From an uncultured Collinsella sp. (GTDB taxonomy: Bacteria; Actinomycetota; Coriobacteriia; Coriobacteriales; Coriobacteriaceae): a stretch of DNA of 42,374 bases. The stretch spans positions 1 to 42,374 of the forward strand of contig UQUG01000008.1 of NCBI GenBank assembly GCA_900544205.1. The letters are read 5' to 3'. Made by a program: the position numbers and the translations under genes. Shown one piece after another: positions 7,314 to 14,984 of this stretch. How positions within the stretch are numbered: the stretch's first letter is position 1; the number at the start of each line of letters is the position of its first letter. The notes beneath the pieces are model-generated. The model had not been told where the DNA came from. It worked only from the letters and a program-made list of their open reading frames with translations, and searched no databases.

Positions 7314-8885
7314 CTACAGCGGCAGGCCTTGGCCGAGCATGGCTATGGCGCTCATCAGGACCAGCATGCCGGCAGCGTAGGGCAGCACCGCGCCTAGGAG
7401 CTCGGCATCCTTACCGCGCACGTGCACGGCGGCAAGACCAATGGCGAGTGTCTGCGGCGAGATCATCTTACCGGCGGCGACGCCCAGGGCGTTCAACGCG
7501 ACCATCCAGTAGTCGCTCACACCCAGCGCAGTGGCAGCCTGGCTCTGAATGGGGCCAAACAGCATGCCCGAAGATGTGCCCGAACCGGTCACGAACGCAC
7601 CGACCGCACCGATCCACGGAGCCAGAATCGGGTACAGGCCGCCGGCGACCGCAATGCAAAACGCACTGATCGACGAAATCATGCCGGCATAGCCCATTAC
7701 CTTGGCGCAGCCCAGTACCGAAAGCATCGTGATCACCGTCGGCGTCATCTGCTTCACAGTCGCGGCCAGCACCTCGCCCATCATTCGCGGCGAAGCACCC
7801 TGAATGGCACCGCCGACAAACGCCGCCAGGAAAATCCAGACGCCCGGCGTGTTGATCCACGAAAACGTAAGCGTACCGGGGTTCTCGCCGCAATACACCT
7901 GGACGTGGCTCGCAAACGGCGCGAGCGCGGCATGCACGGCGGGCACCAGGTTGGAGGTACCCAGCAGCAGCACAAAGATCAGGATGAAGCACGACCAAGC
8001 CGAAAGCGCCGACTTAACGGTAAGCTGCTCGCCGGCCTCGATATTCATATGGAAGCGCGCATCCAGGTGACCGGACTTCTCGGCGCGCATGGCAAGCGCA
8101 GCGGTCAGCGCGAGCGACACAATGGAGCCCACGACCACGGCAAGCTCGGGGCCCACAAACATGGCGACGACCAGGGCCGCGGCAGCAAAGGACGCGCCGG
8201 AGAGCAGCGCGATACCGGCCACGCCGCGCAGGCGCTCGCCCACACTCGCAACATTGCCCTGATCATCGGCAACGCGGCCCGCGACCAGCACGATAAACAG
8301 CGGCATCACCACAAAGAACGGCGCGAGCTGCACCAGCTGAACGGTCGCCAGGTGCAGGGAATCCAGACCAACCAGGTCGGCAACGGAAACCGTCGGGATA
8401 CCGATGGAGCCGTAGGGCGTGGGCACGCCGTTGGCCAGCAGGCAGATGAGCACGGCGGGGACGGCCTCAAAGCCCAAGCCCGCGAGCATGCCGGCGGGAA
8501 TGGCGACGGCGGTACCAAAGCCGGCCATGCCCTCCATAAAGCCGCCGAAGCACCAGGCCACGAGCAGCGCCAGCAGACGGCGGTCGCTGCTGATGGAGGT
8601 GATCATGCTGCCGATCACGTCCATGGCGCCCGTGCGCACGCACAGGTTATACGTAAAGACCGCGGCGATAATCACCAGCACGATCGGCCACAGGGCCATC
8701 AAAAAGCCCTCGAGCGAGGCCGTGGCGATCTGCGCCACCGACAGGTGCCACCACGCAAAGGCAAGCACGCACGAAAGAACAAACGAGCCGATGGCAGCTT
8801 TCCAGGCCGGCCATTTAAAGCACAGCAGCATCACGACAAGCCAGATGATCGGCACAAGAGCCAGCAAAAATGCGGCGACGTCCAT
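7314..8885 (-). CDS. L-lactate permease, LctP/LldP family
   Basis: A 523-residue inner-membrane carrier with about 12-14 hydrophobic segments, of the lactate permease family that imports L-lactate or glycolate with protons. Seen: the family stretches WPIVLVIIAAVFTYNL, FGGFMEGMAGFGTAVAIPA and LLANGVPTPYGSIGIP, and at the C-terminus GTSSGMLFGPIQSQAA. Length matches the family (about 530-550). The start is ATG 8885, with AAGGAG eight bases upstream. No lactate dehydrogenase or lutABC gene lies nearby. It is divergent from the flippase gene, and the 178-bp gap carries a 17-bp dyad that may bind a regulator. Confidence 0.93.
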   Translation of the reverse strand: MDVAAFLLALVPIIWLVVMLLCFKWPAWKAAIGSFVLSCVLAFAWWHLSVAQIATASLEGFLMALWPIVLVIIAAVFTYNLCVRTGAMDVIGSMITSISSDRRLLALLVAWCFGGFMEGMAGFGTAVAIPAGMLAGLGFEAVPAVLICLLANGVPTPYGSIGIPTVSVADLVGLDSLHLATVQLVQLAPFFVVMPLFIVLVAGRVADDQGNVASVGERLRGVAGIALLSGASFAAAALVVAMFVGPELAVVVGSIVSLALTAALAMRAEKSGHLDARFHMNIEAGEQLTVKSALSAWSCFILIFVLLLGTSNLVPAVHAALAPFASHVQVYCGENPGTLTFSWINTPGVWIFLAAFVGGAIQGASPRMMGEVLAATVKQMTPTVITMLSVLGCAKVMGYAGMISSISAFCIAVAGGLYPILAPWIGAVGAFVTGSGTSSGMLFGPIQSQAATALGVSDYWMVALNALGVAAGKMISPQTLAIGLAAVHVRGKDAELLGAVLPYAAGMLVLMSAIAMLGQGLPL

Positions 8886-8988
8886 GGGTAAAAGCTCCTT
8901 GGTACCGCGAAGGCGGCATCGGGGTGTCACAAAACCTCAACAGAATACCGCACGCTTACCGACAAATTGCTGCCGCCTGCCGAATATA

Positions 8989-9005
8989 TTGAACAATCTG
9001 TTCAA
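8989..9005. promoter_or_regulatory. 17-bp dyad, candidate operator between divergent lctP and flippase genes
   Basis: TTGAACAATCTGTTCAA: the arms TTGAACA and TGTTCAA are perfect reverse complements around ATC. Arm and spacer sizes fit a TetR- or GntR-like dimer site. It lies 104 bases before the lctP start and 59 before the flippase start; a TATACT box at 9031-9036 could be the -10 of the latter. Confidence 0.5.
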
Positions 9006-9063
9006 AAACACGAACCGACACTGTCGCGACTATACTAAGGCGCAGCAATAGAAAGGAACCGCC

Positions 9064-10641
9064 TTGAGCATCACGCCCCTCGATAGCATCCGTCGCGCCA
9101 TAGCCCGCCGCAACGGCGTCGCCGACCCCACCGTATCGGGCAGCGGGGCGCACGGGCAGGGCGGACGCATCGAAAACGGCCTGTTTCCCGCCTCGCACAC
9201 CGCCGAGGAGCTTGCACGCATCCAGGAGCTGAGCCAGCGCAACGCCGGCGGCCCCGACAGCAGCCAGGCCACGCGCCGTCGCCGCGAGCACGACCGCGAG
9301 CCGGGCCCCATCCGTCGCATGGTCAACGCCTGGTGGAACCGTCTGCTCGCAGCCGTCTACGGCGGTGGCTTCTCCACGCAAGAGGCCGAGTACGAAGAGC
9401 ACGCGACCCGCCGCGACTACCTGTGGAACACCCTGGGCACTGCTGTGTGGGGCATGGCGTTTCCGTTGCTCACCATCGTGTCCACTCAACTCGTGGGCGC
9501 CGAGGAAGCCGGCAAGTTCTCCATCGCGTTCGTTACCGGCACGCTCATTATGATCGCGTGCAACTACGGCGTGCGCAATTTCCAGGTCTCGGACATCGAC
9601 GAGACCACCAGCTTTGCCTCCTACCAGCTCAACCGCTGGCTCTGTGGAGCGCTCGCGCTGGTATGCGGCCTGGTGTACAGCAGCGCCCGCGGCTACGACG
9701 CGCAAATGGCAACGATCGGCCTGGGCGTCTATCTCTATAAGGTGATCGACGGCATCGCCGACGTATACGAAGGCCGCCTGCAGCAGGCCGACAAGCTCTA
9801 CCTGGCCGGCATGAGCCAAACGCTGCGCTCCGTCGGCGTCATCGCGGTCTTTAGCTTGGCGCTGTTCCTTACGCGCAGCATGCCCATCGCCGCCATGGCC
9901 ATGGGCATTGCCGCGATTGCCTCGCTCGCGCTGGTCACCGCCCCGCTCGCCCTGCTCGAGACCGAAAAATCGCGCCGCGTGAGCCTGCGCGAGGTAGGCC
10001 ACCTGTTTGTCCAGTGCGCCCCGCTCTTTGGTGCACTGTTCCTGTTCAACCTTATTGAGAGCATGCCCAAGTTTGTGATGGAAGGCACGCTGGCCTACAA
10101 GTATCAGCTGTACTTTAATGCCCTGTTTTTTCCGGCTCAGGCGATTCTGCTGAGCATTGGATTTATCTATAAACCGCAGCTCCTGCGCCTGTCGAGCATT
10201 TGGGCGAACCCGCGCAAGCGTCGCCGCTTTGACTTGATTATTGTTGCCGTTATGGCGCTGATCGTGGTCATCACCGGCGTGTGCGCCGCATTTATGGCAG
10301 GTCCCGGCATCCCCATCATGAGCTTTATGTACGGCCTTGACTTTGAGCGCTACCGCACGCTGGCGCTGCTGATGGTTGTCGCCGGAGGCGTCACCGCGGC
10401 TATCGACTTTATCTACGCCATCATCACGGTGCTGCGCCACGCCGGCGACGTCACCAAGATCTACCTGATCTGCTTTGCCGTGAGCGTGGTGCTGCCGGTG
10501 ATCCTAATTAAGCTGCTTGGTCTGATGGGCGCCGTGGTGAGCTACCTGGCGATTATGGCCCTATTGCTGGTGCTGCTGATTATCGAGTACCGCCACATCC
10601 GCCAACGCATAGAGAGGGACCGGAATCCGTACGGCGCCTAA
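9064..10641 (+). CDS. Wzx/MurJ-like polysaccharide flippase-type membrane protein
   Basis: A 525-residue protein. Residues 1-120 are polar and Arg-rich (ATRRRREHDREPGPIRR) and should be cytoplasmic. Residues 125-510 hold about 12 hydrophobic segments with the layout of MOP-superfamily exporters (LGTAVWGMAFPLLTIVSTQL opens the first), which carry lipid-linked sugars or cell-wall precursors across the membrane. The start is TTG 9064, with AAAGGA at good spacing and a TATACT box upstream. No glycosyltransferases lie next to it, so the substrate is unknown. The N-terminal extension is unusual for the family. O-antigen transporter is the most general safe name. Confidence 0.75.
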   Translation: MSITPLDSIRRAIARRNGVADPTVSGSGAHGQGGRIENGLFPASHTAEELARIQELSQRNAGGPDSSQATRRRREHDREPGPIRRMVNAWWNRLLAAVYGGGFSTQEAEYEEHATRRDYLWNTLGTAVWGMAFPLLTIVSTQLVGAEEAGKFSIAFVTGTLIMIACNYGVRNFQVSDIDETTSFASYQLNRWLCGALALVCGLVYSSARGYDAQMATIGLGVYLYKVIDGIADVYEGRLQQADKLYLAGMSQTLRSVGVIAVFSLALFLTRSMPIAAMAMGIAAIASLALVTAPLALLETEKSRRVSLREVGHLFVQCAPLFGALFLFNLIESMPKFVMEGTLAYKYQLYFNALFFPAQAILLSIGFIYKPQLLRLSSIWANPRKRRRFDLIIVAVMALIVVITGVCAAFMAGPGIPIMSFMYGLDFERYRTLALLMVVAGGVTAAIDFIYAIITVLRHAGDVTKIYLICFAVSVVLPVILIKLLGLMGAVVSYLAIMALLLVLLIIEYRHIRQRIERDRNPYGA

Positions 10642-10711
10642 TTGCGGCGATGGGAGAAGCTAATTTGCGGTGGAATCACCCCGGCTGGAGTCTCGTTGCG
10701 GACACGCAAAA

Positions 10712-10834
10712 CTAAGTGAGTAGACTTTTACCGAATCCCGGACCACACCGACAAAGCACAAGTCCGTGACCAGCGGTTTTATTGAGGCAAATATGTTGGG
10801 TGCTCGGCATTTCCAAAAAAGTCTACTCACTTAG
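10712..10834. repeat. MITE-like element with 18-bp perfect terminal inverted repeats
   Basis: CTAAGTGAGTAGACTTTT (10712-10729) is the exact reverse complement of 10817-10834; 87 bases lie between, with no reading frame of note. It occupies the centre of the 308-base gap 10642-10949; the rest of the gap shows no gene, and only A/T-rich patches near 10850-10935. Confidence 0.85.
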
Positions 10835-10949
10835 CCAGCGGGCAGCCAAATGATTATTTAATCCCCGTCCCTGAAAAATCAATTTGCGGGCAGAAGGGCA
10901 AAAGTAGTCAAAAAAGGCCCCGTCCAAAATTAGCTACCCCTTGCACCGA

Positions 10950-11789
10950 TTATTCGCCCGGGTTGATATTCGCGTAGAACTCCGCCCCATCATCGAGCCG
11001 CAGGATGCCCACGCGACCGAACTCGGAGCCGGTGGCGGCGGCGCAATCGATATCGATGCGATCGGGCACGCCGGCAGTGTCCTCGCCGCCCAAGCGCACG
11101 ATCTGCCCTCGTCCCGATTCCTCATCGAGCCCCGCAAGACCACCGACCTCGCAATAACGCCCGAGCGACACCGTTGGCGTGTGGCCACTCACCACGACCG
11201 AACCCTTGCCCTCGGCAGAAAGCAGCCCCGTCGGGGCATCCCAATAGCCATGGCGAATCCAGAGCAAGTCATCGGACGACTGTACGGCGAGCATTTGCTG
11301 CAGCAGCTCGCGATCGGCATCGACCGCTCCCCTGCCGTCGCCGCAATCGACACCATGCTCAAGCAAAAACGCACGCGCCGCCTCGGTCTGAATGCCGGCG
11401 TGCACCAGCAGGTACGGCCGCTCGGCAGTCTCGACCACCGCGTAGAGCGGCAGCGCGGCCATCCATCGCACGAGCTCCTCGTATGCCTCAAATTCCATGT
11501 CGTTGAGCTGCTCGCGCGTCGTCCAGCCACCGTTGATATCCCAGGTCTCGGCATCGAGCGGATCCTGGCCAATGATGGCATCGAGCATGATCTGCTCGTG
11601 ATTGCCCTTGAGCACGCGGGCGTTGGGCAGCGAGCGCACGAGCTTAATAACACCGACCGGATCGGGCCCGCGATCGATCATGTCGCCCAACACGTACAGC
11701 GTGTCGTCGGACGTCAACGAAATCTTGGACAGGGCCTCGTCAAGCGCACGCACGTGCCCGTGAGCATCAGATGTCACATAGATCGCCAT
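10950..11789 (-). CDS. Calcineurin-like metallophosphoesterase (serine/threonine phosphatase, ApaH/PrpA-like)
   Basis: A 279-residue cytoplasmic two-metal phosphatase. All signature motifs are present in order: SDAHGH (residues 7-12), LGDMIDRG (about 34-41), LKGNHE (about 60-65), LLVHAGIQ and VVSGHTP. This is the pattern of bacterial PPP-type enzymes that act on phosphoproteins or diadenosine tetraphosphate; sequence alone does not choose between them. The start is ATG 11789, with AAGGAG upstream. It is transcribed away from the antiporter gene. The C-terminal 60 residues are acidic and less conserved. Confidence 0.9.
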   Translation of the reverse strand: MAIYVTSDAHGHVRALDEALSKISLTSDDTLYVLGDMIDRGPDPVGVIKLVRSLPNARVLKGNHEQIMLDAIIGQDPLDAETWDINGGWTTREQLNDMEFEAYEELVRWMAALPLYAVVETAERPYLLVHAGIQTEAARAFLLEHGVDCGDGRGAVDADRELLQQMLAVQSSDDLLWIRHGYWDAPTGLLSAEGKGSVVVSGHTPTVSLGRYCEVGGLAGLDEESGRGQIVRLGGEDTAGVPDRIDIDCAAATGSEFGRVGILRLDDGAEFYANINPGE

Positions 11790-11837
11790 GGTACGCCTCT
11801 CCTTGCATTGCGGCCGAAGCCCGGTGCCGCAACTAAA

Positions 11838-11853
11838 ACTTCAAGTTGAACTT
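11838..11853. promoter_or_regulatory. Dyad ACTTCAAGTTGAACTT, candidate MerR-type operator
   Basis: The core AAGTTGAACTT is a perfect odd-centred palindrome, extended by an imperfect ACTTC/TTAAA pair. The layout recalls MerR/AdhR-type sites, and TTGAAC inside it could be a -35 box. It lies 48 bases before the phosphatase gene and 190 before the antiporter gene. Its owner is unclear. Confidence 0.3.
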
Positions 11854-12042
11854 AAACGTTACCCATTGTACTCCGTCGTAATAAAGCTGGGAAGGGTTTA
11901 CAAACGACAGTCATTCCAACGGTCTCCTGTGACGATATCGCGCACGCCTGCAATCCAGCACCATAAACCCACCGTCTTTGGGTACAAATAACCGCAGGCA
12001 ACTGACCGTGCCACGCCAACCACCCAGGAGCGGACACTATCC

Positions 12043-13644
12043 ATGAACCAGATACTTCTCTTTATCGGCCTCGTCATCATTTTGTGCCTGACCATCAAAC
12101 CCGTCGGTAAAAAGCTCCCCTTCCCCACCCTGCTCATCTTTATCGCGCTCGGCATGCTGCTGGGCGTCAACGGCCCGGCGCACATCGACTTTAGCGACTA
12201 CGCGCTCACCGAGACCGTCTGCAGCACGGCGCTGCTGTTTATCATGTTCTACGGCGGTTTTAACACCAACATCGACCGCGCCAAACCCGTCGCCGTGCCC
12301 GCGGTGCTGCTGAGCACGCTCGGCGTCGTCATCACTGCCGGCATTACGGGCGCGTTTGCGCATTTCGCCCTGGGTTTCGACTGGGTCGGGGGCCTGCTGC
12401 TGGGCTCCGTTGTGGCATCCACCGACGCGGCGAGCGTCTTTAGCGTGCTGCGCGAGCACAGCCTATCGCTGAGGGGTGGCACCGACTCGCTGCTCGAGGT
12501 CGAATCGGGCTCCAACGACCCCGTCGCGTACATGCTCACCGCGGTGCTCGCTACACTCGCGGCCGGCGGCGACATCAACATTCCCGCACTGCTGGCCAAG
12601 CAGATTATCCTGGGCGTGGGCCTGGGCCTTGCCATCGGCTGGGCGGCGGGCCGCCTGATTGAACGCGCGCACGCAACGGCCAAGGACGCGCAGACCATCT
12701 TTTTGTTCGCCGTGGCCATCGTCGCCTACGCGCTGCCGAGCTACCTGGGCGGCAACGGCTTTTTGGCTGTATACCTGGCCGGCATTGTGCTGGGTGCCAG
12801 CGACATCACCGGCAAAGTCGAGATGGCGCACTTCTTTGACACCCTCACCGAGATGGCAGAGATGACCATCTTCTTTTTGCTGGGCCTGCTCGTTACACCC
12901 GCACGCCTGCCGCAAATGCTGCTACCGGGCCTGGCACTCATGGCGTTTATGCTCTTTGCGAGCCGCCCCATCGCCGTAGGCATGCTGCTGGCGCCGTTTA
13001 GGACGAACCCCCGCCAGGTCGCGCTCGTAAGCTGGGCGGGCCTGCGCGGAGCAGCTTCGGTCGTCTTTAGTCTCTTTGCCGTGGTGGCCGGCGTTCCCGG
13101 CGGACACGACCTATTTGACCTGGTGTTTGTGATTGCCGTGTCGAGCATTGTGGTGCAGGGCTCGCTGCTGCCGGCGGTGGCGAAGAAGCTCGATATGATC
13201 GATGCGACCGGCGACGTGCGCCGCACCTTTAACGACTACCGCGACGAAGACGGCATGTCGTTTGTAAAGCTCAAGGTGGGCGCGGGACATCCGTTTGCCG
13301 GTCGCTCGCTCGCCGACATTGGCAGCGCGACGAACATGCTCGTAGTCCTGGTGCTGCGCGACGGCGCGCACCCGGTACTACCCAACGGCGATACCGTGAT
13401 TGAGGAAGGAGACCTTCTGGTTATGGCTGCCCCGACGTTTGAAGAGCGTGCCGAGGTTACGCTGCGCGAGGTCACCGTGACACCCCACGGTCGCCTGGCG
13501 GGACTGCGCCTGCGCGATGTGCCGCAAGGCAAGCATCCGTTTATTGTGGTGATGCTCAAGCGCGACGGCCAAACGATCATCCCCGACGGCAACACCCTAA
13601 TATACGCCGGCGACGAAGCCGTCATCGCCACGCTCGCGTCGTAG
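12043..13644 (+). CDS. Cation/proton antiporter, CvrA/NhaP2 type, with TrkA-C domain
   Basis: A 533-residue membrane protein of the CPA1 family. Residues 1-390 form about 12-13 transmembrane segments; the ion-site region is seen as SVVASTDAASVFSVL and SGSNDPVAYMLT, and WAGLRGAASVVFS carries the conserved Arg-Gly pair. Residues 405-533 are soluble and hold a TrkA-C ligand-binding region (GHPFAGRSLADIG) followed by a second similar repeat (GRLAGLRLRDVPQGKHPFIV). Such proteins exchange K+ or Na+ for H+, and TrkA-C domains of relatives bind nucleotides such as c-di-AMP. The start is ATG 12043; AGGAG lies rather far (13 bases) upstream. A long leader of about 190-250 bases precedes it, with no riboswitch I can name. 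Confidence 0.9.
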   Translation: MNQILLFIGLVIILCLTIKPVGKKLPFPTLLIFIALGMLLGVNGPAHIDFSDYALTETVCSTALLFIMFYGGFNTNIDRAKPVAVPAVLLSTLGVVITAGITGAFAHFALGFDWVGGLLLGSVVASTDAASVFSVLREHSLSLRGGTDSLLEVESGSNDPVAYMLTAVLATLAAGGDINIPALLAKQIILGVGLGLAIGWAAGRLIERAHATAKDAQTIFLFAVAIVAYALPSYLGGNGFLAVYLAGIVLGASDITGKVEMAHFFDTLTEMAEMTIFFLLGLLVTPARLPQMLLPGLALMAFMLFASRPIAVGMLLAPFRTNPRQVALVSWAGLRGAASVVFSLFAVVAGVPGGHDLFDLVFVIAVSSIVVQGSLLPAVAKKLDMIDATGDVRRTFNDYRDEDGMSFVKLKVGAGHPFAGRSLADIGSATNMLVVLVLRDGAHPVLPNGDTVIEEGDLLVMAAPTFEERAEVTLREVTVTPHGRLAGLRLRDVPQGKHPFIVVMLKRDGQTIIPDGNTLIYAGDEAVIATLAS

Positions 13645-13740
13645 CCATCCCCACCCATAAGTTGCGGTGAAATAGGGATTGAATAGGCCTCTGAACAGCC
13701 ATTTCAGTCCCTATTTCACCGCAACTTATTGAGGGGATGG
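13645..13740. repeat. MITE-like element with 22-bp perfect inverted arms
   Basis: Bases 13657-13678 are the exact reverse complement of 13708-13729 (core TTGCGGTGAAATAGGGA), and an outer CCATCCCC (13645-13652) pairs with GGGGATGG (13733-13740). The element starts directly at the antiporter stop codon. The gap 13645-14059 also holds the hairpin at 13772, the promoter at 13914 and the leader before the DUF3800 gene. Confidence 0.9.
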
Positions 13741-13771
13741 ATTGAAAAACATTTGAATTGACACCGAAATG

Positions 13772-13804
13772 AAAAAAGCCGGGGGATGTCCCCCGGCATT
13801 TTTT
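13772..13804 (+). terminator. Terminator hairpin, possibly two-way
   Basis: GCCGGGGG (13778-13785) pairs with CCCCCGGC (13790-13797) around ATGT, followed by ATTTTTT; six A precede the stem. It would end transcription coming from the antiporter gene. It is very similar to the hairpin at 14013-14040. Confidence 0.85.
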
Positions 13805-13913
13805 ATGCGAGTCAAGACTAAATACTTCTCGGGAAAACGCCGGCCCATTGCGTCAGCAATTTACGAGCCGCTCTACCCAACCTCTGGACGGCTAAGGACT
13901 TTTCGCAGGTAGT

Positions 13914-13942
13914 TTGACGAACATATGTTTGCTTATTATAAT
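13914..13942 (+). promoter_or_regulatory. Strong sigma-70 promoter upstream of the DUF3800 gene
   Basis: TTGACG (13914-13919), a 17-base spacer, and TATAAT (13937-13942), a near-consensus promoter in AT-rich DNA. The transcript would begin near 13949, 110 bases before the DUF3800 start codon. Confidence 0.8.
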
Positions 13943-13948
13943 ATTACT

Positions 13949-14059
13949 TGAAAGCACCCCTTATCTCATGGTATAAAGAATACGGTTCCCTCCAAAAGAG
14001 GGGCCTCCAAGAGCCGGGGTCTTACCCCCGGCATTTTTTTGCAAAAATGGAGGCCCATC
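13949..14059 (+). ncRNA. Structured leader RNA of the DUF3800 gene (attenuator plus hidden ribosome site)
   Basis: The predicted 5' leader contains a small hairpin CCCTC/GAGGG (13988-14002), then GGGCCTCC (14001-14008), which is perfectly complementary to GGAGGCCC (14049-14056), the ribosome site of the gene. Between these arms sits a full terminator (14013-14040). The small hairpin and the long stem share two bases, so they compete. Structured RNAs named DUF3800 motifs have been described next to DUF3800 genes in comparative surveys; whether this matches one of them needs a covariance-model search. The function of the leader is inferred from pairing only. Confidence 0.6.
14013..14040 (+). 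terminator. Intrinsic terminator inside the DUF3800 leader
   Basis: GCCGGGG (14013-14019) pairs with CCCCGGC (14026-14032) around TCTTAC, followed by A and seven T. It lies between the promoter and the gene, 19 bases before the start codon, so most transcripts may end as a short RNA of about 90 bases. Confidence 0.85.
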
Positions 14060-14737
14060 ATGAGCGAACTCTCCGTCTTTGTTGACGAATCTGGCGACCT
14101 CGGAGGCGTCTCCAACTACTACCTCGTCACCCTCGTTTTTCACGACCAAAACGATGCAATCGTTGAACGCATTGACCGCTACGAGCGCGCCCTGTCGCAG
14201 TCCTCGCTTCCCATTACGCCTTTTCATGCAGGACCCCTACTGAATGGAAACGGCGACTACAAAGATCTTCCTAAGGAGCAGCGAAGGCACATGTTGAGCG
14301 CATTTCGCGCGTTCATTCAGCATCTCCCCATACGCTATCTCTGTCTGCAATACCGAATGAGCAAATTCGCCGGCAATCAAAACGGTCTCGCGGAGAGAAT
14401 GAGGCGAGACCTCACAGTTGAACTTTTCGACCATCTGGAATTCTTCCAGCGATACGACACCGTTAAGATTTACTACGACAACGGCCAACCGATTGTAACG
14501 GAGGTCATTCATTCTGCGCTTGAGTACGTTCTAGCAAGGGATGTCATCGTATACCGAGAAGCCACACCACGAGCCTACCGGCTATTCCAAGTTGCTGACT
14601 ACATCTGTACGATCGAGCTAACGGCTATCAAGTTTGACAGCAAGGAAGATACAAAGACTGATCGACTATTTTTTGGAACCCGAAGGACGTTCAAAAAGGG
14701 ATTTCTCTTATATCTCAGGAAGAAAAGGATGAACTGA
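14060..14737 (+). CDS. DUF3800 domain-containing protein
   Basis: A 225-residue protein with the DUF3800 hallmark near the start (SVFVDESGDLGG) and later acidic positions in KIYYDNGQP and the C-terminal FQVADYICTIELTAIK. The fold is thought to be RNase H-like, and the family is frequent in defence islands and mobile elements; its activity is not established. The start is ATG 14060, with GGAGG six bases upstream; a TTG in the same frame at 14039 lies in the terminator tail and is unlikely. Base composition is AT-richer than the housekeeping genes, which suggests transfer. It converges on the BREX operon with only 7 bases between stops. A strong promoter and an attenuator-like leader precede it. 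Confidence 0.88.
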   Translation: MSELSVFVDESGDLGGVSNYYLVTLVFHDQNDAIVERIDRYERALSQSSLPITPFHAGPLLNGNGDYKDLPKEQRRHMLSAFRAFIQHLPIRYLCLQYRMSKFAGNQNGLAERMRRDLTVELFDHLEFFQRYDTVKIYYDNGQPIVTEVIHSALEYVLARDVIVYREATPRAYRLFQVADYICTIELTAIKFDSKEDTKTDRLFFGTRRTFKKGFLLYLRKKRMN

Positions 14738-14744
14738 CCCGGGG

Positions 14745-14957
14745 TTACCGGTCGTCAGACGCTCCGCAATCGTCATCGACGGCAAAGTCGCGGAGGTCGA
14801 GGCCTTCGCGTTCGGCTCGGTCTAGAAGCTCTTGAGGGGACTCATCCTCGATATCCATCATGTCGAGCATGGCAGCAGGAAAACCCACGCCCGCCGCGCT
14901 CCCCGCGCGGTCGAGCAGACTCTCGCGCAGCTGGTCTACATCAACGTCGATCTTCAT
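14745..14957 (-). CDS. Small acidic protein of unknown function downstream of BREX
   Basis: A 70-residue, strongly acidic protein (many Asp/Glu, for example MDIEDESPQELLDRAEREGLDLRDFAVDDD). I do not recognise a family. It is a convincing gene because AGGAGG lies eight bases before ATG 14957 and it follows the 454-codon gene by 27 bases on the same strand, so it is probably the last cistron of the BREX transcript. A small, highly charged protein could be a subunit of its neighbour or a DNA mimic; both are speculation. No terminator is visible between its stop and the facing DUF3800 stop. Confidence 0.7.
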   Translation of the reverse strand: MKIDVDVDQLRESLLDRAGSAAGVGFPAAMLDMMDIEDESPQELLDRAEREGLDLRDFAVDDDCGASDDR

Positions 14958-14984
14958 GATGAAACCTCCTACCAGACCAGGACC

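Noticed and set aside
11790..12042. A c-di-AMP (ydaO) or other riboswitch before the antiporter gene
   Set aside because: The leader is long enough in part, but I could not find the conserved blocks of ydaO or any other class I know.
13949..14040. A type III toxin-antitoxin locus (ToxIN-like)
   Set aside because: The promoter-RNA-terminator-gene order is similar, but there are no tandem repeats in the RNA, and DUF3800 is not a ToxN-type protein.
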